Assembly: GCF_012935325.2 (NCBI RefSeq)
Contig: NZ_JABBYG020000001.1
Location: forward strand, 434,001-498,000
DNA length: 64,000 nucleotides
DNA from: Paenibacillus sp. PL91
GTDB lineage: Bacteria; Bacillota; Bacilli; Paenibacillales; Paenibacillaceae
Direction: 5' to 3'
A model generated the notes under the pieces. It ran no database searches, had not been told where the DNA came from, and saw only the letters and a program-made list of their open reading frames with translations. Shown here piece after piece: positions 28,776 to 38,644 of this stretch. The translations under genes were made by a program, and so were the position numbers. Position 1 is the stretch's first letter. The number at the start of each line of letters is the position of its first letter.

Positions 28776-29492
28776 GGATCATATTCGCAACGCTCCCATG
28801 GCTGGACCGGAGAGTCCTCGAAGTTCAGTGAATAAATGGAAATTCATATAATTTATAATATTTCTTGGAAAACAAAGATGAATCCCGATATTCGTGAGTC
28901 TCAGTGACAAAATTTTTGACATAACTTGTAGGATTCAAACTTGATATAGGATTAAAAAGGATTTGTTAATCAAAAGAGGTCAACCAGTAAAAACTGGCTG
29001 GCCTCATCATACAACTCAGACTGCTACTAATATAAATGCAGCCTAATTAGGATAAAGTTCTAACCTCTATACCGACTATTAATCATCATACTTACGTCGA
29101 TTTCATTAAAGTGCATCCTCACTTACTCGAATTTAAAATGAATATTTTTCTCTTCTCCTTCTAAATGCCTCTTCCGAACCTTCCATGAAATGGAGCAAAG
29201 TGTCTCGTACAATTGTTTTTTTCAAGCCCACCCTCGGCTTTTAATATTCCACTCCCATATTTGCAATGATAGTGTAGGCAGTCGCGACAAGAGTGATTAC
29301 ATAACTCGAAGCGGCTGCTTTTTTTGTTTCATTCGCAAGCAAGCTCTTAAATATATAAATATCTGCCCTAGAAGTGGGATTTTCCTCATTATGGAAGCGG
29401 GGGTAGTCTGCTAAACTGAACACGCACGAAGGAAATGTAAGGGCTTTCAATCGAGGGTCGAGGCTAATGAATACAATCATGAAGGAGGACAT
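28776..29492 (+). other. AT-rich intergenic region with one hairpin and a cre-like box
   Basis: No gene is visible. A stable hairpin (gaggtc..ccagt / actgg..ggcctc, 28976-29006) has no following T-run on the plus strand. The 14-mer tgtaagggctttca (29436-29449) differs from a cre box only in the central CG. The region must contain the promoter for the 29499 gene, which has a clear aggagg ribosome site. Confidence 0.4.
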
Positions 29493-29498
29493 TTGCAA

Positions 29499-32400
29499 AT
29501 GTTAAAGGTTAAAAGATGGTTTAATGCGTTTCTGACGTTGGCGCTAATGGCGTCGGTTCTTATTATTCCGACAGAAACCGCTCAAGCTGCACCAGAATTA
29601 ACAATGGACGCAGGAGCAGCGCCCGCAGAGATTTTTCCTTACGATCAATCCACAAGGTATTCGGCTTCAGCGAACTTCACGCTCAAAGCGAATGGGGTGC
29701 CAATCCCGGTAATTAAAGCATACAACGATTATGATTACGCTCATTTCTCGATGTCCGGCGGCCCTGTGACGTATGAGGTGACGATTCTGAATACGGACAA
29801 GGTGCATGAGTACGCAATCAGTCCTAAGAAACTTGGAATCAAGGCTGATAGTGTTGTAGGCAGAACGTTAACGATTACAACTCAGAAGGATGAGTATTTG
29901 ATCATTTCAATGAACAACCGAACAACGAGGCTCGTCATTGCAGCTGATCCGGCGGAAACCGATATTCCCGCCTCATCAGGAGAAGGAATCTACAATATCA
30001 CCGAAGCTCCTTACCAAGTAACGACAACTGGCGTTCAGACGGGTGTTACCGAAAGAACGGCAGCGATCCAGAAGGCAATTGATGATGCCAGCAGCTACGG
30101 TACAGGACGGGGAAATAACGCTCAAGGCGTTGTCTACGTACCGGCTGGAACGTACTATATTGGTAACTTATTACTGAAGAGCAATACAGCCATCTACATG
30201 CAGCCTGGAGCAACCTTTGTCGGCACAGGGAAGACGGCTGATTATACGGAGCATTGGTTTAAAAATTCCATGGGCAGACCGGCAACATGGTGGATCTCCA
30301 CAGTGTTTAACTCCCAGAATATTAAGATTTACGGACGTGGAACGATCGATGGAAACGGAAAAATGCTGCACGACGATAAGAGTACCAACAATAAAGGGAT
30401 GATCAACAACCTAGTAGTCCCAATTGCCACGTCCAACTTTACCATGGACGGTGTCATCATTCGAGAGTCTGCGGGGTGGGCTGTCATGCCTGTTCGTTCC
30501 AATGATTTGGTATTTACAAATTTAAAGATGTTTAACAGCCTTGGCATGGGCGAGAATGACGGGATTGATATCGTCGAGTCGCAAAATGCTGTGGTACGCA
30601 ATTCGATTGGCATTGCTTTAGATGATCCTTATTCGACGAAAGCATGGAAAGAGGATACGGATATCGCATCAGGAAAAGTTCCTTGGCCTGGGAGCCCAGA
30701 ACCAGTGAGCAATGTTGTGATCGAGGACAGTATCACATGGACCTTATGTTACGGTTACAAAATAGGTCAGGGTGTCATGCAAAATCAAGACAACATCACA
30801 TTTAAAGATGGCGTTGTGTATAAGGCAGCTGTAGGCTTCGCGATCCATCATAAATATGGGGTCGGCACGGTAAGCAACGTGGCGTTTAAAAATATTGATG
30901 TGGAGGACATTAGTGGTAAAAATGAGGATAATAGTGCGTGGATGACCCTGTTTACGGTGAATCACAATAACAATGGCGTAGGGCCGATCACTGGGGTTAC
31001 CGTGGAAGATATTACTGTGCGTGACGCCGGTGAAAGCTTTGCCAAAATCAAAGGGCAAGAAGGGGCATTGATAACTGGCATTACCTTTGAAAATGTTTAT
31101 ATGCCGGGGAGTTCTAAGCCTGCGACGACTTTACATGAAATGAATTTTACGGATCGGGAATTTTATAGCGGAGTTACGATTAAACCGGTGCAGGAACAAG
31201 AACCGAGACCACGGACCAACTTGGCACTAAAACAACCGGCAGTCGGATCTTCAAGCGACGGTTCGACCGATACAGCTTCTTTGGCCTTCGACGGTAATTT
31301 TACAACGCGTTTCGGGTCCAAGCGAGGCGTGGATCCAGGATGGTTGTATGTTGATCTTGGCGAAAGCAAACGAATCAACGAAGTACGTCTCTATTGGGAA
31401 GCGGCGTACGGCAAAAGCTATCATATTCAAGTGTCCGATGATGCGGAGAACTGGACCAATGTGTTCAGCACAACAAGCGGAAAAGGCGCTTTGGAAACGA
31501 TTGCATTTAACGAAGCTAGTGCCCGTTATGTTCGCATGCACGGAACGGTCAGAGCTACGCAATACGGATACTCCATTTGGGAATTTGAGGTGTATGGACC
31601 AGAGATATTAGCAGACAGTATTAAGCTTGATAAGACGAAGCTAGACATGTTGACAGGCATGACGGAGCAGCTTGCGGCATCGCTGCTTCCGGAGAATACA
31701 ACGAACAAAAAAGCATTTTGGACATCGAGTAATCCAAATGTCGCAAATGTAAACGACAGCGGTCTCGTCACCGCAACAGGCCCTGGTACCGCCACCATTA
31801 CAGCTGCAACGTCAAATGGAGAATTTTTGGCGACGGCAGCGGTGACCGTTACAGGAATCGGTACGCCTTCATTGCATGCCGCTATTGCTGGGGATGGGCA
31901 AGTGAGTTTGAACTGGGACGCAGTAGAAGCGGCGACAAGCTATCAAATATTTAGCCGTGCTGCCGAGGGTTCCTACGGTGAGGCTCTAGCTTCTGTGAAC
32001 AGCACTGTTAACAGCTACAAGGCAGAAGGCCTAAGCAATGGAACGACCTATTTCTTTGTGATTAAGGCGGTCTATCCTGGAGGAGAGAGTGCTCCGTCCA
32101 ATGAAGTCAATGCCACGCCGCAGGTAGCGCCGGTACTGGATTTTGTCGCTCCAGAGGATGCTAACATTCACTATATGGGCAGATGGGACCGGAGCTCATC
32201 AACAACATATAAAAGCTACTGGCCAGGCGCATCCCTGCGGGTTAGCTTCACGGGGAAGAACGTCCAAATTAAAATGGGTGCTTCAGCGAATCTGTATGCC
32301 AAGATCGATGATGGTCCTTACGTTTTGTATGAAAATGCGAACGGAACCGTCCCCATAACATCGACGCCGCTTCCTGCTGGAACACATCGATTAACCGTAG

Positions 32401-34775
32401 TTTCAAAAGATATTCTGGATGTCCTGTCCTTTCAAGGACTGCTTCTTGACAGCGGATCGACCACTGTACCAGCGGCTCCGAGGGAACATTTGATTGAGTT
32501 CATTGGCGATTCCATTACCGTTGGCTACACAACGCCTGAAGTATCGATCGGTTCCTACGCATGGCTAGCGGGAGAGCAGTTAAATGCCGATCACACTCAG
32601 ATTGCCTACACCGGGATTTGCCTGGAGACAGGTATAGCTTGCTATGCGCCTAATTCGCTCGGGATGCGCGAGCAATATTTTAAACTGCAGCCAGGTGATT
32701 ATCCGGACTCACCGGATTGGAATTTCAGCACTTACCAGCCAGATGGGATCGTTATTAATTTAGGGACTAATGATGCTAAGTTCAATGTGTCCGATAGCGA
32801 TTTTCAGACCACATATACGGCATTTCTCCAGCAAATAAGGACGAAGTACCCAGCTGCGCAGTTGTTTGTTCTTCGCACCTTTGGCGGCTTCAAAGCTGCG
32901 CCTACGCTAGCCGCAGTCAATAGCCGAATCGCTGCAGGCGATGACAAGCTGCATTATGTAGATACATCCGGATGGTTAGATACATATCCGTCATCCGATT
33001 TCAACGACAGTCTGCATCCTTCCAGCGCCGGACATGTCAAGATTGCTAATCGGCTTGCGCAGGTAATGCAGCCTTATCTCAAACCTTCCGAACCGCCGGT
33101 TGAGGCGCCAGAGCTGCAAGATATTACGGATAAGAAAGCAGGAGATACGGTTACCATAACCGGGCATACAGAGCTGAGCACGTTGACAATTAAAGTGTTA
33201 AGACCGGACCAAAGCATCCTCTATGTCAATGTGTTAAAGGGCGGAAATTTCAGTGACTCATTTACGCTGCCGAATGGCGCTATGATCGGGACGTATACGA
33301 TTGTTGCCGGAAGCGGGGATGTACGGACGGTGAAGCGTTTCGAGGTCATCGAAGAAACAGGCAGCGGATCAGAAGTTCTAGCAGATGAGATCAGTCTGAA
33401 CCCTTCCGTTTACACCATGGCTGTTGGCAGCCAAGCGCAGTTTACAGCAACTGTATTGCCTGTTAATACAACGAATAAAACGGTGATTTGGTCTGTATAC
33501 AATGAAACAGGTCAAGCTCAGATTGATCAGCAAGGGGTATTAACAGCGATTAAAGCAGGAATTGTTACAGTAAAAGCTACGGCAAAAGATGGATCAGGCA
33601 TCGCGGGTAATTCTCTCGTAACCATCACTCAGAAAAATGATGGGGGCGATAACGAATCTTCGAATAATGGGGGCAATACAAACCATGTCTTGCCTTCGGT
33701 CATTCCGGTTATGAAAGATGGTATGGCATTCGTACAGCTCGATGAGAAGCAAACATCAGCCCTTGTATCCATGAATGACATTCAAGATCGAGCACTGCAA
33801 GTGAAGGCTGGAGGTGCTTCTGTCACCATTGATCAGAAGGAGTTGAAATATCTCCTTTCTAAGGCAGGAACGATGGAAGAAGCTATCGTACAAGTCAAGT
33901 TGGAACCGGTTACCGGCACTGTCAGGCAGATTCAGCAAGGGGCAGCGCTTTTAAGAATCTCGGGCCAAATCTATGAAATCAAAGTGTCCTTGCTAACTAA
34001 GGATAATCGCGAGATTAAAGCTCAACAATTGCATGGAAGCGTCGAAATTTCCTTGCCTTATGACAAGGATAATACGGATCCCTTGCTGCTTGGTGTTTAT
34101 TATAACAATGAGCAGACGGATCAATGGGAGTTTGTTGGCGGGAATACGAATCCGGATACAGCAACGATCACCGTGCAGCTGAAGCATTTGAGCAAATATG
34201 CAGTTACCGAATATAGAAAGTCGTTTGATGATGTTAACAAAAGCCACTGGGTGGCGCGTACGCTGGAAGTGTTATCGGCTAGACATATCATAACAGGCAA
34301 AACGGAAAACTTGTTTGTTCCTGATGATAAGACCACACGCGCAGAGTTCACAGCTATGCTGATAAGAGCTTTAGGACTGACGGCAAATACAACCGCAAAC
34401 GCATCTCCATTTACAGACGTTGATAACAACGCATGGTTTGCTGGTGCTGTCCAAGCCGCTTATGGGGCTGGAATCGTTAAAGGAGTCACGGATACTGAAT
34501 TTGCTCCTCATGCAGCGATCACTCGTGAACAGATGGCGATTATGCTTGTGAATGCTTATGAATTTAAGCATGGGAAGATTAGCTTGGCAGCAAAACCTTT
34601 GCAATCCTTTGAAGATGGGTCTGACGTATCTGAATGGGCAGTGGAAGCCGTTAATAAAGCATTGGCGGTTATGGTGATGCAAGGGGTAAAGGATGGCGAG
34701 TTTGATCCAAAGTCTCAAGCAACCCGCGCGCAAAATGCGCAGGCTATCTATAATCTCTTGTTCGAGGAGGAGTGA
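29499..34775 (+). CDS. Giant SLH-anchored beta-helix glycosidase/lyase with CE2-like esterase
   Basis: This is a 1758-residue secreted protein (a TTG at 29493 is an alternative start). The order is: signal peptide (1-30); right-handed beta-helix (about 163-560) with NDGIDI and ALDDPYSTK, similar to the clan holding GH28 and GH49; F5/8-type C binding domain (about 570-700); BIG2 (704-785); FN3 (789-875); CE2-like jelly roll (about 878-990); SGNH esterase (998-1195) with FIGDSIT, LGTND and DSLHPSSAGH; further Ig-like domains (about 1200-1380); and three SLH repeats (about 1573-1758). It would sit on the cell wall, cut a polysaccharide and remove acetyl groups. The helix substrate is unclear. 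The 34778 gene overlaps its stop region, so they share an operon. Confidence 0.88.
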   Translation: MLKVKRWFNAFLTLALMASVLIIPTETAQAAPELTMDAGAAPAEIFPYDQSTRYSASANFTLKANGVPIPVIKAYNDYDYAHFSMSGGPVTYEVTILNTDKVHEYAISPKKLGIKADSVVGRTLTITTQKDEYLIISMNNRTTRLVIAADPAETDIPASSGEGIYNITEAPYQVTTTGVQTGVTERTAAIQKAIDDASSYGTGRGNNAQGVVYVPAGTYYIGNLLLKSNTAIYMQPGATFVGTGKTADYTEHWFKNSMGRPATWWISTVFNSQNIKIYGRGTIDGNGKMLHDDKSTNNKGMINNLVVPIATSNFTMDGVIIRESAGWAVMPVRSNDLVFTNLKMFNSLGMGENDGIDIVESQNAVVRNSIGIALDDPYSTKAWKEDTDIASGKVPWPGSPEPVSNVVIEDSITWTLCYGYKIGQGVMQNQDNITFKDGVVYKAAVGFAIHHKYGVGTVSNVAFKNIDVEDISGKNEDNSAWMTLFTVNHNNNGVGPITGVTVEDITVRDAGESFAKIKGQEGALITGITFENVYMPGSSKPATTLHEMNFTDREFYSGVTIKPVQEQEPRPRTNLALKQPAVGSSSDGSTDTASLAFDGNFTTRFGSKRGVDPGWLYVDLGESKRINEVRLYWEAAYGKSYHIQVSDDAENWTNVFSTTSGKGALETIAFNEASARYVRMHGTVRATQYGYSIWEFEVYGPEILADSIKLDKTKLDMLTGMTEQLAASLLPENTTNKKAFWTSSNPNVANVNDSGLVTATGPGTATITAATSNGEFLATAAVTVTGIGTPSLHAAIAGDGQVSLNWDAVEAATSYQIFSRAAEGSYGEALASVNSTVNSYKAEGLSNGTTYFFVIKAVYPGGESAPSNEVNATPQVAPVLDFVAPEDANIHYMGRWDRSSSTTYKSYWPGASLRVSFTGKNVQIKMGASANLYAKIDDGPYVLYENANGTVPITSTPLPAGTHRLTVVSKDILDVLSFQGLLLDSGSTTVPAAPREHLIEFIGDSITVGYTTPEVSIGSYAWLAGEQLNADHTQIAYTGICLETGIACYAPNSLGMREQYFKLQPGDYPDSPDWNFSTYQPDGIVINLGTNDAKFNVSDSDFQTTYTAFLQQIRTKYPAAQLFVLRTFGGFKAAPTLAAVNSRIAAGDDKLHYVDTSGWLDTYPSSDFNDSLHPSSAGHVKIANRLAQVMQPYLKPSEPPVEAPELQDITDKKAGDTVTITGHTELSTLTIKVLRPDQSILYVNVLKGGNFSDSFTLPNGAMIGTYTIVAGSGDVRTVKRFEVIEETGSGSEVLADEISLNPSVYTMAVGSQAQFTATVLPVNTTNKTVIWSVYNETGQAQIDQQGVLTAIKAGIVTVKATAKDGSGIAGNSLVTITQKNDGGDNESSNNGGNTNHVLPSVIPVMKDGMAFVQLDEKQTSALVSMNDIQDRALQVKAGGASVTIDQKELKYLLSKAGTMEEAIVQVKLEPVTGTVRQIQQGAALLRISGQIYEIKVSLLTKDNREIKAQQLHGSVEISLPYDKDNTDPLLLGVYYNNEQTDQWEFVGGNTNPDTATITVQLKHLSKYAVTEYRKSFDDVNKSHWVARTLEVLSARHIITGKTENLFVPDDKTTRAEFTAMLIRALGLTANTTANASPFTDVDNNAWFAGAVQAAYGAGIVKGVTDTEFAPHAAITREQMAIMLVNAYEFKHGKISLAAKPLQSFEDGSDVSEWAVEAVNKALAVMVMQGVKDGEFDPKSQATRAQNAQAIYNLLFEEE

Positions 34776-34777
34776 AT

Positions 34778-37700
34778 ATGAAAAGAAGACGTCATAGGCT
34801 CCACGTCGTCGTAAGTTTGTTATTGATAACTTGTTTGATGACCATCAACTTTAGCTTTGTAACAGGATTCTCCAAAGAAGTCACTGCTGCTGAGCTTGTA
34901 CAAACTTCGAACGCAATTACATCTAATTCTTCGGTAACCGAAGCGACCTACAACGTGAAACTGCCGGATGCCAACCCTGCTGCACAATCAAGCGTGCAGC
35001 AGTCGGTTTATGTATCCGATCTGGACTGGGTAAGCTCTGAGTCTTACTGGAGTCCGAGTAAGCGAGATCAATCATTGGACGGCAATCCGCTTACCTCCGC
35101 CGGCATCGTGTACAGCAAAGGGATCGGCACACATGCAAGCTCCAAAATCGAATACAATCTCGATCCCGGGTATAAGCGCTTTACAGCTTTAGCAGGTATC
35201 GATGACGAAGTGAAGTCCAACCCGGAGTTTGTGAAGGCCAAAGCGAAATTTTACGTCAAGGCTGACGATGTCGTCATTGCGAGCTCGCCCGAGTTGAAAA
35301 TTAACGAAACGTATATGTTCAACGTCAGCATTCCTGCTGGGGCAAAGACGCTGACATTGATTACGGACAATCTGGGCGATCCTACGTGCGATCACACAAA
35401 CTGGCTGGACGCCAAATTCCTGCTGAGTGACGGTTCCGACGAATGGGAGCCTTCAGAACCAGTGAATATCGCGAGTCCTCAAGGAAAAGTGACAAGCACC
35501 ATAGAGCACATGAACGGCAGACTAGCGTATTCTATGAAATTTAATGGAAAAACAGTGGTTGAAAAGTCGTTTCTTGGCGTCATTATCGAGGGTATCGACA
35601 TCGGCGATCATGCGGTTTGGGATCAAGCCGAAGTGGTGGCAAGTTCACCTGATGCCGTTTCATATCCATGGATCGGACAGCATTCCACGGCTCGCGATCA
35701 TCATACGCTGACGGTAATTCCAATGATCAATACGATTACTGGAATGAAGTATTCGCTGGAAGTGAAGCTGTTCGATGACGGTATCGCTTTCCGTTATGTA
35801 CTTCCACAAAGATCTGCGGATTATGCTATTTCCGGCGAAAGCAGCAGTTTTAAAATTCCTGTTGACAGCACAGTCTGGTACCAACAAAATACGATCTCCT
35901 ATGAAGGGCGATTTACGAAACAAAGCGCCCAATCGGTTCCTGTCGGCACCAAAATCGGACCGCCGATGACGATAAAGCTGCCTGATAATGGCGGCTATGC
36001 GGCGATAACGGAAGGCGCTTTGGTCGATTATGCCGGAATGACCCTTGTCGCCGAAGGGAACAGCACCTTCAAGGCTAACTTTATGAATGGGGGGAGCTGG
36101 ACTTTATCCGGTTCCGTGGCAACGCCTTGGAGAATCGTATCCGTTGCAAACGATTTGAATGGCTTAGTGAACAGCGATATTGTTCCGAACGTCAACCCCC
36201 CGAGAGCAGCCATCTTTGATAACAACATGGACTGGATTAAGCCAGGGCCATCGACTTGGTCTTGGGTCGTCGATGGCGATGTTTCGCTGAAGAATATGAA
36301 ACTTTATATCGATTATGCTTCTGAACTCGGTATTCCATACAACTTGATCGATGAGGGATGGACTGACTGGGCTGCTACGCCCGATGCTTACTGGGCCGCT
36401 GTCAAAGAAGTTGTCGATTACGGCAAATCCAAACATGTGGAGAGCTGGTTGTGGAAATCGGCTTCAGACCGTTCGGGTGAGAAAGGCATATTCAATCGTG
36501 CTGACCGTTTGGCCTTTTTCGAGAAGGCGCGAGCCGCTGGTGTTGTCGGTGTGAAGCTTGATTTTATCGATGGGGAAGAACTGTATAAGATCAACTTCTA
36601 CCGCGATACGCTGGAGGATGCGGCCAAATATCAATTGATGGTCAACTTTCACGGCGCCAATAAGCCGACCGGCTTATCTCGTACATATCCGAACGAGATA
36701 ACCCGGGAAGGCATTCACGGATTGGAGCAAGGCGCGCCTCCGGCAGACCATAACACAACCTTGCCCTTTACTCGTTACTTGGCCGGTCATGGCGATTATA
36801 CGCCGATGTCAATGAGCAATCGTATGGGGCAAAGCTCCTGGAGCCATCAGATTGCCACGGCTCTCAGCTTCACGTCGCCAAGTCTTTCATTTGGCGAGCA
36901 TCCGGAGAATATGTTAATGAATCCGGCTGTGGAGCTCATTAAGAGCATTCCAACCGCATGGGACGAGACGATCGTGCTCCCTGGCAGCGAGATCGGCGAG
37001 GTATCGGCCATGGCTAGACGTTCGGGTACCACTTGGTATGTAGCCGTAATGAATGGTTTGCAGGAGTGCTCGATGGATGTGGCGCTATCGTTTTTGGGCA
37101 GTGGGAATTATACGGGACACATTTATATGGATGATAGGACTAAACAAGACGGATATACAATTGAGAATAAGACGGTAAACTCAAGCAGTGTGCTGAATCT
37201 GTCGATGCGCGGTAGCGGAGGTTATGTGGCTAAGTTTACGAAGCTCGATATGGAGCCATTTGGCGGTGGATTTCTGGATAAACGAAAAGTGTACCTCAAG
37301 CCCGTGGACGCTTCGAGTGAAATACACTACACGCTTGACGGATCCGAACCGACGGCAAGCTCGCCTAAATATGAGAATTATATTGAAATCACTTCTTCTT
37401 CCGTCGTTCGCGCAAAGATTATGAATGGAGAAGGAGCAGGAAGCGCTGTTTCCGCCCGCTTTAACAAGACGTCGCCGTACTTGCAGATCGTCTATGATGG
37501 TGAACGCAGCTGGATGGATATAGGCGGTAAAGTAGCCATACAAACGAATGCAGAGGGAAGCAGCTACGAAATTCGTTATTCTATCGATGGCAGCGAACCG
37601 ACCAGAGATTCGCTGTTGTATAAGGAACCGTTTACGTTGCCGGTGAGCAGCGCAACCATAAAAGCAAAGCTGTTCGTGCAAGGATATGGGGATTCGAATA

Positions 37701-38116
37701 CGGTATCCAAAACGCTGCATACTTTTGAGCATAATGGTCCTGTACCGCCCCTGCCGGATGTTTATTTGGATCAAATGGATTGGGTGAGCGCGACATCAGG
37801 ATGGGCAAACGTACCCAAAAAAAATAAATCCATCGATGGAAATAAGCTGACTGTCGCAGGCCAACGATACGACCATGGGTTGGGTACACATGCAAACTCT
37901 GACATTGTTTACAATATCCCGACAGGCGCAAAAAGGTTTGTCGCTGTGGCGGGAACAGATGATGAAGTTAATGAAAACGGTGGGTATGCAAGCATGTTCT
38001 TCAAGGTTTATGTGGATGAAAAGTTGATTTCATCCTCGCCGCTTGTCGGCAAAGGCATGGTGTGGAACTTTGAATACCGCTGCCTGACGGCGCAAAGCAG
38101 ATCAGATTATCTCTGA
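34778..38116 (+). CDS. Secreted GH97 glycosidase with NPCBM and HEX-type modules (frameshifted 3' end)
   Basis: The start is ATG 34778 behind gaggaggag; GTG 34772 is in frame. After a signal peptide come an NPCBM module (about 75-222), a GH97 N-terminal sandwich and barrel (about 226-820), two short HEX-type beta domains sharing LDGSEPT/IDGSEPT (about 842-980) and a second NPCBM (from 993). VKLDFIDGEE in the barrel places an Asp where retaining GH97 alpha-galactosidases have their nucleophile, so alpha-galactosidase is my preferred reading over alpha-glucosidase. The frame leaves the NPCBM homology near 38073 and stops at 38116, because one base is missing. The continuation is listed separately. 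Confidence 0.85.
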   Translation: MKRRRHRLHVVVSLLLITCLMTINFSFVTGFSKEVTAAELVQTSNAITSNSSVTEATYNVKLPDANPAAQSSVQQSVYVSDLDWVSSESYWSPSKRDQSLDGNPLTSAGIVYSKGIGTHASSKIEYNLDPGYKRFTALAGIDDEVKSNPEFVKAKAKFYVKADDVVIASSPELKINETYMFNVSIPAGAKTLTLITDNLGDPTCDHTNWLDAKFLLSDGSDEWEPSEPVNIASPQGKVTSTIEHMNGRLAYSMKFNGKTVVEKSFLGVIIEGIDIGDHAVWDQAEVVASSPDAVSYPWIGQHSTARDHHTLTVIPMINTITGMKYSLEVKLFDDGIAFRYVLPQRSADYAISGESSSFKIPVDSTVWYQQNTISYEGRFTKQSAQSVPVGTKIGPPMTIKLPDNGGYAAITEGALVDYAGMTLVAEGNSTFKANFMNGGSWTLSGSVATPWRIVSVANDLNGLVNSDIVPNVNPPRAAIFDNNMDWIKPGPSTWSWVVDGDVSLKNMKLYIDYASELGIPYNLIDEGWTDWAATPDAYWAAVKEVVDYGKSKHVESWLWKSASDRSGEKGIFNRADRLAFFEKARAAGVVGVKLDFIDGEELYKINFYRDTLEDAAKYQLMVNFHGANKPTGLSRTYPNEITREGIHGLEQGAPPADHNTTLPFTRYLAGHGDYTPMSMSNRMGQSSWSHQIATALSFTSPSLSFGEHPENMLMNPAVELIKSIPTAWDETIVLPGSEIGEVSAMARRSGTTWYVAVMNGLQECSMDVALSFLGSGNYTGHIYMDDRTKQDGYTIENKTVNSSSVLNLSMRGSGGYVAKFTKLDMEPFGGGFLDKRKVYLKPVDASSEIHYTLDGSEPTASSPKYENYIEITSSSVVRAKIMNGEGAGSAVSARFNKTSPYLQIVYDGERSWMDIGGKVAIQTNAEGSSYEIRYSIDGSEPTRDSLLYKEPFTLPVSSATIKAKLFVQGYGDSNTVSKTLHTFEHNGPVPPLPDVYLDQMDWVSATSGWANVPKKNKSIDGNKLTVAGQRYDHGLGTHANSDIVYNIPTGAKRFVAVAGTDDEVNENGGYASMFFKVYVDEKLISSSPLVGKGMVWNFEYRCLTAQSRSDYL

Positions 38117-38511
38117 ATGACGCCGGCGACAAGAACTTTGACCACGGGGATTGGATTCATGCGGGGTTTATGAATACAGGACCTAAAGTTGAGCCATATA
38201 CCTTTATTTCGGACGGCGTGCTCGATCGTAGTTCGGGTATTGGAGCCAAGGTGGAAGTAGCGCCCACTCCGGGAACAGAACCGCGACAAGGCAAGCAAGT
38301 AATCGTGTTCCAGTTAATGAACGACACAACGCCAGTAAGCATCTTCGCTATAGAAGCAGATCCTATTTCTACTGCTAAAGAGTTCGCTGCTTTCTTTGAT
38401 GTCGAAGATGCTGCGCAATTATCCTATACAGTGAAAGTATTTGTTCTGGATCAGCTTGACCAAGAATTGACCGCTTCTGTTAGCTTGGCGGTTCCAACCT
38501 TATTGAAATAA
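38074..38511 (+). pseudogene. Displaced 3' end of the GH97 gene
   Basis: Reading from about 38074 in the next frame restores the NPCBM sequence (IPLPDGAKQIRLSLNDAG, DHGDWIHAGF) and then gives a further domain of about 100 residues, ending VPTLLK at a TAA. An A lost from the run in tttgaataccg would explain the shift. The missing part is the end of the second NPCBM and one C-terminal beta domain of unknown family. No start codon with a ribosome site exists for it alone. Confidence 0.8.
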
Positions 38512-38513
38512 AT

Positions 38514-38564
38514 AAAAAAGCAGTCGCCTCAAGCGGGTTCTTAGCTTGGGGCGACTGCTTTTTG
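38514..38564. terminator. Bidirectional terminator between GH97 and LysR genes
   Basis: aaaaagcagtcgcc pairs with ggcgactgcttttt with a further inner caagc/gcttg stem. The A-run on one side and the T-run on the other let it serve the GH97 gene on the plus strand and the LysR gene on the minus strand. Confidence 0.85.
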
Positions 38565-38644
38565 TAAATATTAGTACATTTCATATCCTGTTGTATAAAA
38601 CGAACGGGCAGCTCTGCTTAGTTGCTGTCATTAGACAAGCCGAG

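Noticed and set aside
28976..29006. Hairpin as terminator of the LLM fragment
   Set aside because: Stem is good, but no T-run follows and it lies 200 bases after the stop.
29190..29414. Short frames before the beta-helix gene
   Set aside because: Low-complexity Cys/Phe-rich translations without ribosome sites.
37320..37640. Repeated DGSEPT motifs in the GH97 protein as a tandem DNA repeat
   Set aside because: They are two HEX-type beta domains with ordinary divergence, not a DNA repeat.
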